DNA of 64,000 bases, taken from positions 11,863,234-11,927,233 of the forward strand of contig NC_066850.1 in assembly GCF_001640805.2 (NCBI RefSeq), in the 5' to 3' direction. This stretch comes from Lates calcarifer. Its lineage: Eukaryota > Chordata > Actinopteri > Centropomidae. Shown here one piece after another: positions 23,309 through 34,222 of this stretch; positions within the stretch are counted from its first letter, which is position 1, and each line of letters begins with the position of its first letter. Made by a program: the position numbers and the translations under genes. The notes under the pieces are model-generated. The model was given only the letters and a program-made list of their open reading frames with translations. It was not told where the DNA came from and ran no database searches.

Positions 23309-24626
23309 CGCTCACAGACGGGGCCTAGTGGATGTGTGAGGCGGTGTGTGTTGTGTAGGTGGAACCTTCTGGAGTGTTGGAGGAAAACCCATAGGAGGCG
23401 ATGATATGACTGGGCTGTAGCAACAGGCAACTGTGCCTCTTGGGGCTTATTCATCCTCACTAATAATTTCGTTTAAACCTCTTTCCCTCCACTCCACCTC
23501 CTTTTTTGTAAGTACATCTCTTACTTCTTGCTACTTTCTGTCCTCAGTTATTTTCTTTCCCTCCTACCTCTTCTCCCTATACCTACCTTTTTAATTAATT
23601 TCCTGTTCTTCCTGTCTTTCCCACCATTTTTTTCCTGCTCTCTTCACTTCCTGTAATTCCCTCTCCTTCCTGTCTGTTTGCTTGCCTCCTCTATCCTGAT
23701 ACTTAATTCCTAATCAGTCACCCATGATTCTTGAAATCCGTTCTTCCTGCTTGTTAGAAAGAAAACAAAATAATTTGATTTAGCAATCTTACATACTTAC
23801 AAGTTGCGGAGCCAAAAATGGAATTTGGCCTCAGGGTGGAGCCAGAGGAAAGGTGATTTTTGGTTTAAATTAAAAAAACTCTTATTCTCTGATGGTATTA
23901 GGGCATCCCACACCCAGCTTGCCAGGCTCAGCACTATCATTTCAGCCTTAACTTTCATCAGTTTTATCTGTGTCTTGACAGCCTCAGTTGTACATATACT
24001 TAGCTGTGCTTTGAAGTAAATGTTAAGGTTAGTATGCTTAATCTGCTAAACTATACTGAAGCGTTTAGCTGTCAGAGAGCTGTTTTGGCATCTATCTCTT
24101 TAATATCTCTGGTTGTTTTAGACCAGTTCAGACAGTGTTGTCAGTCAATTAGCTGCACAGCTTTATGGCAATATGTGGTGAAGTACTTTGATGTGACAGG
24201 TCTATTATTCACTGGATATTCTCAGGTAGATTTTATACCTATTGCTCCCTCCTACTCTTTAGACAGTTTTCTCTTTGCAGGAGAAGTTGTATAGAAAACA
24301 AGCCTGCAGCTCTCAGTGCAGATGTAAATATGTTAACACAGTGTCCATGCTGGTTTTGACTGTACAGCTACTGGGTCACATCCTCACAAGCTTGTCTACC
24401 CAGCAGCATGTCTGTGCGTGGTTCCTAAACATTCACTTTTTTCTGCTCCTCTGCCATTCTTTTGCCTTCTTCCTCCCCCCACTGTCATGTTGTGTATGTG
24501 TGTGTGTGTGGATATGTGTGTGTTTTGCAGTGGCAGGCAGGCAGGCAGATGTCTGACAATATTCTGACGTTCATTCCTGCTGTCTGACTATGACTCAAGG
24601 AAAGTCCACATGCACACAAACACATA

Positions 24627-24628
<2 letters not shown>
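23309..24628. other. Non-coding stretch, CT-rich in part
   Basis: 23475-23700 is pyrimidine-rich with repeated TTCCTGTC-type words. The remainder is ordinary intron-like DNA without a supported exon. Confidence 0.4.

Positions 24629-24667
<39 letters not shown>
24629..24667. repeat. (CA)n microsatellite
   Basis: About 19 CA units. Confidence 0.97.
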
Positions 24668-24669
<2 letters not shown>

Positions 24670-24758
24670 GTGCTTGTTCCCAGTCCCAACGGGCCTAATT
24701 GGCCCAGCCTGCTTAGTACAGCACTATTATTCAGCACTTTAGACAAAAAATATTCTGT

Positions 24759-24814
24759 ATGTGTGTGTGTGTGTGTGTGTGTGCGCCTGCCTCTGTGTGT
24801 GTGTGTGTGTGTGC
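24759..24814. repeat. Two (GT)n runs
   Basis: GT runs at 24759-24783 and 24794-24814 are separated by a short CGCCTGCCTC segment. They lie within 150 bp of the CA run at 24629-24667 and are its inverse complement, so the region could fold on itself. Confidence 0.95.
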
Positions 24815-25309
24815 AGTAAAGCTTCCCAGTGACACTTAAAGAAGTCCCTCGAGAGCTTCATGTCGTCTCATGCTCTGACACATCTGTCGCTAGCTGAGGA
24901 AGGAACACCTTTCTGGGTTTCACACAAGTCCAGAAAATTTCAAACACACACACACACACCATACTAAGAGGAAAAAAGGAAAGATATGGAGAGAAAAAAA
25001 AAAGTTTTTTTTTAACACCCATCACAAGCTCACACCGCACAGCCGTGATTATGTTTTCCTCAGACGACTTATCAAAAATAATTCTTCACTCTCCTTTCCT
25101 TCCAGCCTCCAGATTGATTGCTTTGCCTTCCCTCAATAACAAACTAAACCCAGTGTGTTTGGCTCGGTGCCAGGCTACTGGAGCAGCGGCCCCCTGCTAG
25201 AAAGAAATCAGGACCGTGGCGTTGGCGTGTTCTCCTTTCCCTAACCCCCCTCCCCTCTCTCACCAACTCCCCTTCACTCCCCTCTGTCTCTCCACCCCAA
25301 TCATTACTA
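24815..25309. other. Non-coding stretch, nothing recognised
   Basis: Contains a short CA run (24943-24958) and A/T runs near 24996-25013. No exon is supported. Confidence 0.4.
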
Positions 25310-25475
25310 CAATCAGCCGCCCAGCACTGTAGAATGATAATTCCCTTTCCTGTGGCGATTCATTGCGTTAGTCATCAGGCAGTTTGTTTAGAATAACGGC
25401 CTCACCTCGCGCCAGCCGGGTTTTGTGTTGGCATCTGCTAGGATGCCTGCTCATCATCCCAGGGGCTTGAGCATT
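25310..25475. promoter_or_regulatory. Candidate conserved non-coding block
   Basis: Repeat-free moderate-GC block with CAGCCGCCCAGCACTGTAG, GAATGATAATTCCC and TTCATTGCGTTAGTCATCAGG (an AP-1/Maf-like TTAGTCATCA). Called from composition only. Confidence 0.3.
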
Positions 25476-25663
25476 CAATGTTATGCTGTTCAGGGTCATA
25501 AAATACCATATTAGTAGTGCGTTTGGGTTTGTGTGTCGTCATCTGTTGCTGTCAACGGCAAAAAAGGTATTTATAGTTTCCCTTAAAGCTGCTTTAATTG
25601 GTTTCTGGCCACCAGGGGGCAGAAAAACATCAAAACCCACAGCTCACAGCCACTACCACAGAG

Positions 25664-25998
25664 CACTTTATTAGGAACACCTGTACACCTGCTTATTTAT
25701 GCATCAATCGGCCAATCAAGTGGCAGCAGTGAAAGATACAGGTCAGGAGCTTCAGTTAATGTTCACATATAACATAGACCATGGCATGATTGTAGGTACT
25801 AGACATGCTGGTTTGAGTATTTCTGGAACTGCAGATCTGGGATTTTCACACGCAACAGTCTCTTGAGTCTACTCCAAATGGAGCCAAAAATAAAACGCAT
25901 CCAGTACGGAGCACATGAGAGAGGTCAGAGAGGCAGGACCAGACTGGTTGGAACTGACAGAAAGGCCAGAGTAACTCAGATAACCACTCTTTACATCT
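25664..25998 (+). mobile_element. Degraded Tc1-like transposon relic
   Basis: The left end ACTTTATTAGGAACACCTG is a known fish transposon terminus. From about 25793 a broken frame reads GMIVGTRHAGLSISGTADL, corresponding to the helix-turn-helix N-terminus of Tc1-type transposases. A later frame reads LVGTDRKARVTQITT. An in-frame TGA and frame changes interrupt it, and the catalytic DDE part is absent, so it is dead. Confidence 0.75.
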
Positions 25999-26582
25999 GT
26001 GGCTCCATTGTTTAGCAAATGTCAAGTATAAAGACTATTTTCAGCCAAGGATTAATGCACATTAATGCTCTCATGAGCATTTATAACAGTAGGATAGAGT
26101 ATGTGGGATTGGGATCAAAACACACACACAAAAAAACAATGCACACATTAATTGTAATAAAAGAATGTGTTGCTCACTGCTATAGTGTGGGCTCACTGAT
26201 GTGTGACGGCAATTGAAGTTGATGATGATGGTACAGAGGGATAAGTATATCAGGTTTTAGCTACACAGAAAATACCTGTTCATAGGATCAAGCCTTTGTT
26301 GGCTTTAGTCTTTTCATGGGATTTGTTGACAATAAGTAATAATATAGAGGGGCTACATCACACAGGAAAAGCCACAGAGATAATGCTGTCTATAGGAAGC
26401 ACATACCACCTCTACTAAACTGTTTCTTGCTCGAAGCCCTGGAAGATGTGCATCAGTCTATAACTTACTGCATATTTGTGCCACAATGGAGCATCTTAAG
26501 ATGTCTTTAAGAAGTGGCTTCGCTTTGGAGGGGTTTGGTATGGAGTGAAAAAGTATCAGGTAACATACTGTATATGTAAATA
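25999..26582. other. Non-coding stretch, nothing recognised
   Basis: AT-rich with no supported exon or repeat family. Confidence 0.35.
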
Positions 26583-27635
26583 TTAGAGGCGTAACGATAC
26601 ATCGACGTACATCGATTTAATGATCAGCGATACAATAGCATTGATCTAAAATGAAAGCATTGATCAGACATCATACATATTGTAAGGTCCCTCAGCACTT
26701 TTATAAAGCTCACTGTGGGCCATAGCCAATGCAGACAAAAATAACAAAAACTCCAAACTACCTACATTGACTCACTCTCAGCTCCTTTTTCTGTGGAAAG
26801 ACTGAACGACTGTCTCCATAACTGGCTCCCAGCCGATTACAGGCAGCTGACATGACAGACAGGCTTCACCGCGTCTGAGCTGGCAACATGTTCATTAACC
26901 CTTGAATAGCAGTACTTCAGCTTAACAATCTGAACAGCGTTTCTTCACTAACCTAACACTAATATAATGTTTAACATCACAGTCCCTTACAATATAATCA
27001 TTTGTAATTGATGCGCCTTTAGTTTGAAATTCCCCGAGCATTTCTTCGCCTGAGTGCACACACTGCTAAACAAAATGCGAGTGGCGCTTCGGCAAGCAGC
27101 TAGTGTAGAGTGAATGAAGATATTGTCCCTCCTCTTGTGAATAAATCAGCAGTCTGGAAACATTTTGGATTTTTGGGAAAGGACAGGTCAGCTGACAAGT
27201 TGCATGCTGTGTCTAAGCCATGGCACTTCAAGTTAAGATATTCAGATTTACACTATAACCTGCTTTAATGTAAACAAATACGAATTTAACGTTCTTTCAG
27301 TTTTCTTTTATAAAATGTGAAAAAAAAACAACTCAATATATCAGATCAGAGATCTATTTTTATTAAAAGAGAAGATTGTGTTTCATTTAAATATCTGGTT
27401 GAGCACAGGAATAAAAATGTCTGATGATTTTTAGTTGTTGTTTGTGATTTGATATGAATGGAAGTGATTGTGTTAAATCAGCAGATGATATCATCACTTA
27501 TCGATCACTGGCTTCTGAACTGAATCGAATTGAAATCGTATCATAGTTTCGGCAAACACTGACTTGTTGTCCATTGAATCGATATAATATCATATTGTGA
27601 TGAAACTTGTGATTTATACCCCTAGTAAATATCGA
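26583..27635 (+). mobile_element. hAT-like element, about 1 kb, internally deleted
   Basis: The left terminus TAGAGGCGTAACGATACATC and the right terminus, which on the minus strand reads TAGGGGTATAAATCACAAG, resemble TAGGGGTGTAACGATACA-type hAT ends of fish. Sub-terminal CGATA and ATCGAT words repeat near both ends (26600-26650 and 27500-27590). A transposase N-terminal remnant lies at 27122-27247. The rest of the transposase is missing. Confidence 0.6.
27122..27247 (+). pseudogene. BED-finger remnant of a hAT transposase
   Basis: The frame reads VNKSAVWKHFGFLGKD, then a spacer with ADKLHAVSK, then FKLRYS. hAT BED fingers share the S-x-VW-x-(H/Y)-F start and an IKYS-like end. The zinc-binding Cys pair expected after the HAV segment has been replaced (S-K-P-W-H), so the finger is broken. 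It lies inside the element at 26583-27635. Confidence 0.55.
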
Positions 27636-29529
27636 TGAGCATAGCCACCTGGGACAGTGTCACCTAGTCTTCCATAGCCAGATCTATCTCTACAATAATG
27701 TGTGAGCACTGGAGAATTTTGTGCCTGCACCTGTTGTCATTCTGCTACAGGGGAAAAACCACTCTGGTTTGTGTGTATCTTTTCAGACCAATCACAGTTG
27801 TCTTGGGTGGGGGCATGTAAAGGTGATCACTCTCATTAAAATGGCAAAACCCTTGCAAAGAAAATGCCACAAAAAACCATAAAGGATGTATGTCGACTGA
27901 GATCCAAATCTTTGTCAAAAGTAATAATCTAAATGTATTCATTTAAAAACCTTATGCTTTAATGGTATGGCTACATCCCTGGCTGACTGTTTATTTGTGC
28001 TGATTTTCCTCTCACATAAAATCAGATTCTTTACACCAGTGAATACAAGTATTACTACAATATGTGTGTTCAAAAGGACAAATGCCTGTTACGATACAAG
28101 AGCAACAGAGGAAGGTTCACACAACATGTACAACAGCAGTTTGTGTGAAAATCAAATCTCAAAATGCTGTCATAAGCACTAAATTCCTGCTCCGTGCAGC
28201 AGATAGTCACTTTAAAACTTTGATGAAGTTTTATTTCCTCTTGTTTGGTTCTCCATCTGCTTGGCTTGTGCAACTGCACAACGCTTTAAGTTTTTCTCCT
28301 CTATTTCGCCCCATACCTTCGATTTATTTTCTGTTTTTTTTTCTCTCTTCTTGCTTGTCGTTATGTTTTCTGTCTTAAAGCAGGCACACCAAGCAATACA
28401 CCATGTTTGAATGTGTTCTGACACCTCGTCTTCACAAGGCCTGATTTCCCAAGGGGAAATAGGCGTTTGGCATGTTTACATTTTGTTCCCATTTCTGTGT
28501 CGCATCAAAAACCCTCCCTCTCCTTTCTCTTTCCCCGCCGTGCTGCAAACTAGACGTTCACCGAGGGAAAACAGATGCTGACCCGTCTCTTACACCTAAA
28601 GAGGAAGGAAAATACTTGTGAGAAGACAAACAAGAATTGCCTTGGGAGACAACAGAAACCCCAATCTGCCCACTGGAGTGTACAGGCCGCGCCATGTGTA
28701 TTTAGGAGTGTGTATAAGTGTGTGTGTTCGCTTGAGTGATTTCTATTGATAGGTCCCTCCTTATTATGCAAGTAAGCATGTTCTTCACCTGTTCACAAAA
28801 TGGATGCTTTCGGTTTTTAAACATGTCATTTGAGGTTACAAGAAGTGAAAGCTTAAAAACTTTAAAAAGTTTGTCTCCGGGGCCCACTCCAGCTTCTCCT
28901 CTGGGATAGTTTTGGAGGTAATGGCTTCCGGTTTTACCATCCATCTGACAAGTAAAATGGATGGGAAAGGTGAAACGTGGTACATTGGACTCCAACATCA
29001 ATTGCAGCCTTGTCTTGGGTTGTGAAGTCAATCGAGGTAGGTGAGATGGGAGGTGAAGTGCTGACAAGAAAAACAGACAGTTTTGGACAGAAACGTATTC
29101 GTCAGCTCTCAACTCACTCTTCTCCTCACTCAAGTGTAATTTCTGACAGGGTGTCACATTTTAACAAGCTAACTGAATCTTTCCTTAACCAGTTTCCCAA
29201 ATCAGATAAACTTTTTTTAAACTGTCAACATATTGTTTATGCTTGAAGCTGACTGCTCTGCTTAACCCTTTGATTGGCACTCTGTAATTGCTGCCTTAAA
29301 GATTTTGTCTCATATCAATCATAAGTCAGTAATGTTAACACTTGTCTTCCTTCATCACACTAAGTCTGTCATTGAGTTCTCCACTGAACTGACCATTCGA
29401 TGCCAGTGTCTAGTCAGTAACTGCCTATAAGAAATATCAGTCTCTATTTTCCTCATATTGTGATTTGTAACATGATTTCCAACTTCCAGATTTGCAGCCA
29501 TGATCTAGGGCTTAAAGGTGATTGTTATA
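27636..29529. other. Non-coding stretch, no gene seen
   Basis: The longest non-low-complexity frame of the region (151 codons, minus, 28702-29157) has no splice support, similarity or motif that I recognise. It is treated as chance. No repeat family was recognised. Confidence 0.35.
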
Positions 29530-29705
29530 TCCATCCATCTATGCATTAATTTTCTTCCACTTATCTGGGGCTGGGTCACGTTGGCAGCAGGCTGGTATTC
29601 TGGACATCCCTCTCCCCAGCAACCTTTTCCAGCTCCTTTTGGGGGATCCAGAGGCATTCCCAATGGGAAATGCAATCCCCCCAGTGAGCTCCTGGAGTGC
29701 AGCCA
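29530..29705 (-). mobile_element. LINE ORF2 C-terminal/3' end fragment
   Basis: On the minus strand the frame contains PKELEKVAGERDVQNTSLLP, followed by a CCATCTATGCATT-type GGATGGAT tail on the complementary side. This is close to the C-terminal end of fish Rex1/CR1-type LINE reverse-transcriptase ORFs (ELEEVAGEREVW-like), which end in GGATGG repeats. A 3' end-only fragment in reverse orientation. The Rex1/CR1 assignment is from memory. Confidence 0.6.
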
Positions 29706-29773
29706 GTGAGTCCAGTGCAACATATAGTGCAAGAGCTACAATGCAACAATGAATGCAATCCATTGAATCTATG

Positions 29774-29945
29774 AGATGGATTGGCACCAAATCTTGTACA
29801 AACATTCATAGTTTCCAGAGGATGAATCCTAATGACTATTTTTAGTTTTATGTAGAATCAAATCAAAACAACTGTTTGATGGATTGTACCTCAAGCTGAA
29901 TTGTAATCACTTACCTTAACTTTTCCTCTAGTGCCATTATCAGGA
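29774..29945 (+). mobile_element. Dispersed fish repeat (ACATTCATGGTCTCCAGAGGATGAAT type), partial copy
   Basis: ATGGATTGGCACCAAATCTTG, ACATTCATAGTTTCCAGAGG and AACTTTTCCTCTAGTGCCA follow the same order as in the longer copy at 42915-43387. A second ATGGATTG unit starts near 29878. No coding frame. Confidence 0.65.
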
Positions 29946-31899
29946 TGAAGTTGAATAATAACGTATTTATTGGTCTTAGTGTTTGTAAAGTCCTTCATCA
30001 CAAAGTTTTAACTTTTACACTGTATGTCTCTCTGTCACTTTACTCTACATCTTCCCCATCCAATCATATCATTGTCTCCCAGGTCTTCGCTTCCCCTCTG
30101 ATGTTCCCCTCTCTTGTTCTGTCATCCTCTCTCTCTCTGTCTTCCCTTTCATAAGATATTACAATACCCCCGCCCCCCCCATCTCCATTCGAGCTCTTCA
30201 CCTTCCATCTGACAGGTACATGAGTGTGTGAATACTATGGCTGGAATTAGCCTGTATCGTTTGTATTGGTCTGAAGGTGAAAGGGGCAAGTCTTAACTCC
30301 CGGTCTCACCCAGAGTATATATGAGTATGTAAGTTTGTATATGGGTGTGTGGTCGAAGCAGCGAAGTGGAGCGAGGGGGGAGATGGGCTGCTGGCTGTCA
30401 GTCTGATCGGAGCTCTCGATTGGCTGATCAGTGGTCCGTAAGCTTGGATATTACATAGCACAGCTCATCTCAAGGAGGACTTTAACCTTAGAATGTGTAG
30501 GAGACCTCTGTGTGTGTGTGTGTGTGTGTGAGTGAGTGTGTGTTTATGGCTGACATGCTCTCTTCCTCTGTTGGCTTCATCTTCATCCTCAGTCCATCTC
30601 CTCCATACCCCTCTCTCTGTGGCTGTAAATGTATGCATCTGTTTTCTCTGTTATGTTGTCAGTTCTGATTTTTAGTTTTAAGCTGCCGACTGCACAATTA
30701 TACCACTTCTTAACATCTTTGAACATCCTGCATTTGAAGTCTTCTGTGTTTCCCTCAGATATTTACTCCTTTAAAGCAGCAGTAAGTACACTGAGAGCAA
30801 AGGACTAAACCTCTAATGTAAAGTATATAAATAAAAATTATTGTTTAATTATTAAAGAGTTATAAAGGACGTACTAATGATCATATGTGCTGTGATCTTA
30901 TGTAGAATCAGAGAGCTTAATGCTGGGATCAGAGTCTTTACACACTAGGCAGGAAAACACTAAAAATTCTGACATGCTAGACTTTTCATTGAGGTATTGT
31001 GGAGCGTCCCAGATGCCACAATGCTGTTCTTCAATTATATCTCACTACAAGGCCTGTTCATTGTTCCTGATGTTCATATTTGGACCCTATGCTGTAATCT
31101 GCAACAACATTGTGTCACATTTGGCCTGAATTTATGTAGTCTGATCTGGGCCTATGGGTGTCACATAGACAAGAAGTTCCAGACCTGGGATGTGGTACCC
31201 GCCAATATGTCCCAATGTTAATTTTAGAAGTCACAAAATGATGAAAGGTATTAGAATGAAAAATATTGTATAGTGCTTCTGTAAATGTACTGTTTCTTAC
31301 CATCATCTACCACAGTAGACAACCAATGTAGTATTGATTAGTACAATAGCACTGTGATCAATCAAACTATATCATATCTGTCATTTCAGAGGTGGACAAT
31401 CCTGACAGCACAATGTCTGAGTTTCCAATAAAAGGCTGATATATCGACAAAACGAATATTACCCTCCATCTCCCGGTCTCTTTTCTTTCTCCCACCAGTT
31501 GTAAAATGCTCTCCCCCTCTCATTAGCCCTTTATTCCTGCGGATTTATTTCATTCCTCCTCTGCCTCCTTCCCTCTCTCTGTCACCCCCTCTAATTTGAA
31601 GTGCAATAGTTTCCCTCTGGCATGAAAATATTGCGTCATTCATCATGTCTCTCTAATTCGTCTTAGATATCCTCTACCCTCCACCTCCAACCCCCCCTCC
31701 CTCCACGCCTCCCCCTCCTCCGATCATCCCACCACCCCACGCTGCACCACTTAGCTGTGATATTGCCCAGAGTCAACGAATACAAGGAGAGTCATATCCA
31801 TCCGTGCAGTGATTTTTGATACATTTGAACAGACATACAGTTCAGGAATGTGCTATCACTCTCTCTCTGTCTCTCACCTCTTTTTCCCTCACACACTCA
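29946..31899. other. Non-coding stretch, no gene seen
   Basis: CT-rich at 30040-30150 and 31460-31780. A C-rich run lies at about 30166-30180 and a (GT)n at 30509-30530. The micro-exon-like splice-site pair at 30758-30782 is discussed in the findings. No repeat family was recognised. Confidence 0.4.
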
Positions 31900-32350
31900 C
31901 ACCGACTGTTTGTCTGGCCAGGTCTCATTGCAAGCTGAGGGGTGTGGGCCATTTTTGCGGCTCAATGCTCAGTGCTAAGCTGTTTGCCGCGGTGACTGGC
32001 CAGAGGTGTATTGGGCTAAATTGAACCGGCTGCTGATTAGATGGCTACCTATCGATAAGGCCGGAGTGGAATTTCAGCCTCGGCTTGTGGGTCCCGGAGA
32101 GTCGAAATGTAGCTGTGGGGCTCGCCGCCAAGTCAGTTTGCTGAGAAAATATTGTAGATGATTGTGGAGGCAGGGGCCTCGGCATCGGCTGACAAAGTTT
32201 CAGGAACCCTCCTGTCTGTTCAGATGCCCCCTCCCCTACTCCCCCAACCTCTTCTTCCTTACTGTCATCTTAATGAAAAGCCATAGCTCATAATTCCCTC
32301 ACTGAATTTCCTCACAGGGGTCAATCCCATTATCAGTCTGCATAATTTAT
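31900..32350. promoter_or_regulatory. Candidate conserved non-coding block
   Basis: Balanced, repeat-free block including TTAGATGGCTACCTATCGATAA, GGCTAAATTGAACCGGC and GAAAATATTGTAGATGATTG. CpG content is higher than in surrounding DNA. It lacks splice signals. Enhancer-type function is inference. Confidence 0.35.
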
Positions 32351-32429
32351 GTTCAGCTTCTTGGTACTTTTCCTTCTTGAAATATCATTCTGTAGTCTTT
32401 GTTGCCAGTTGACAATGTTTTTAGGGATG

Positions 32430-32650
32430 TAACTGTTCATGAATGCATAATCTATATATTTTTTCCAATTAGTTGATTGTTTGGTTTAGAAAAAAAACAA
32501 ACAAACAAACTTCAACTTGCCTTTTTTTGTCAGACCAACCAGTCAAACCAGTCCAAAGATATTCAATTTACAATGATACAAAATAGAAAGAAGCCATCAG
32601 AGAATCTTTGACATTTTTGTTTGATAAATTGATAGATGACTGGATGGTAC
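32430..32650 (+). mobile_element. Copy of the GGCTGCAACTAA-type dispersed repeat
   Basis: AATTAGTTGATTGTTTGGTTTAG, CCAGTCCAAAGATATTCAATTTAC and AATAGAAAGAAGCCATCAGAGAATC follow the motif order of the family. An AAACAAACAAACAAAC expansion interrupts it at 32495-32511. Confidence 0.65.
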
Positions 32651-33279
32651 TCTTATCACATAATTTTTATATTTTTTATTGAACAGAACAGAAAATGGTT
32701 GATTATTGCTTTTAATGACAAATTTACTTGTGTCTTTAGTCAGTGTAAGGACCTTTGTAGCTCAAATGTCCTCTTAACTTATCTTATTCAAGGCTTTCAA
32801 CTGTGATTCATGGTCTTATGAAAATCATGGTTAGATAAAACCCAGTAAGTGGACCATTGAGAAGAAATTGTTGTGCCACATGAGGACTGAAAGTTCCCAG
32901 CCATTTAATGTGTGGTTTCCGGAGAGCTTTTATTTTGAAACACCTGCAGAAAGAGCCGGAAGTGGTGAGTGTTATTAACAGCAGCTTAACTGAAAGAAAA
33001 GTAGCTAAGCATTGATCAGTTAATGTATACAGTACAACGTGACTCTGTTGCCATACTGATGGAAATAACTTTTACTTTTTCCCTATAAATCCCTATGTTT
33101 TCTAAACATATAGCATGTAAAATTTAATAGCCTCCTATTTAAATTAGAATAAGGATATGACAGGAATGTCAAAATGTTAGAATGCTGTGAAAATGGCAGA
33201 AAAGAAATAAGTAAATAAATAAAGAGGGCTACAAGGAATTTGATGTTTTTTAGGACTGTGTTTGAGGTATTTTTCATTC

Positions 33280-33480
33280 TGTCTGTGCCTGCGACGTGTA
33301 TGAAATCAGGCCATCCAGCAGTGTTTATATTGATGTGGGAGGTTTATCTACAATTCATCTGTCTCAGACGACACTATGGCTCGGTGTTGTTCCCGTTCGC
33401 AGCTCTTGCTATCATTAGCCATGACAGAATAAAGCTGTATTGAGCGGCATCCTGTACCTCGCTCTTATTAAATTGTGTGT
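33280..33480. promoter_or_regulatory. Candidate conserved non-coding block
   Basis: Repeat-free, with CAGTGTTTATATTGATG and CTATCATTAGCCATGAC and a higher GC than its flanks. Called on texture alone. Confidence 0.25.
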
Positions 33481-33854
33481 GTGGTACACGGTGCTACAGC
33501 AGGCTGTCTGTGATACTGCTGACAGCAGCAGTTTAGGAGCCCAGACTGGCCGTTCTGTCTGCACACTGTTATTATTGTGATCACTATTAGGCTCCATTCA
33601 GGTACAATGTGATGTGAATTTTTGTCTGACTTTATTTGTGCAGATTTGTCTGCTGAAGTGTTTCTGCCTGTGTTTTTTCTACTGGATGAGTTCCCAGGCT
33701 GACAGTGCGGACATTAACTGCAACTACAGACAGTTACACTGTGGAGTGTGTCAGTGTAAAACTGGGAGCAGACAATAAGACTATGAAAACCTACAGAGAT
33801 GCCTCACACATAATTGGAGTGTATGTGGGTATTGGACTGAGTAGATAAAGAGAG

Positions 33855-33906
33855 CTAAGGCTGCAACTATAATTTTTATGTTGAAATGTTAATAGACTAA
33901 TTGTAC
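33855..33906 (+). mobile_element. 5' scrap of the GGCTGCAACTAA-type dispersed repeat
   Basis: AAGGCTGCAACTATAATTTTTATG and then TTAATAGACTAATTG match the start of the family. The rest is absent. Confidence 0.4.
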
Positions 33907-34184
33907 ATCTACAGTGGAGAACAGTTAGACAACATCCTGAAACCCCTGGAGAACAGAAATGTCTCTATGTCTCAATTTAATCAGGAAAAGCAAAGGAAAC
34001 TGGGAAAACGCTAAAATAGGATGAAACTGTCGAAGAAAAGCCAGCAACAACTAAAGCTGAGCTATTGCTGAAATCACATGAACAGGATTTTAAAAAATAA
34101 TTCTTGCTCATGCCACAAAGGTTGCTTGCCATTTTTGGAGAGTTTTAAAATAATTGATTATCCTGCTATGTCATGCTGACAGAC

Positions 34185-34222
34185 TTAAGTTCCTGTCAGA
34201 CAAGCATCTGACAGGAACTTAA
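34185..34222. repeat. Perfect 16-bp inverted repeat, 6-nt loop
   Basis: TTAAGTTCCTGTCAGA and its exact complement TCTGACAGGAACTTAA flank CAAGCA. RNA from either strand would form a 16-bp hairpin. Both arms lie in AT-rich non-coding DNA. Confidence 0.95.

Noticed and set aside
28702..29157. 151-codon minus-strand open frame
   Set aside because: Longest complex frame in the window, but it ends in a His/Thr-rich microsatellite-like tail and has no splice sites or motif. In 64 kb such a frame can arise by chance.
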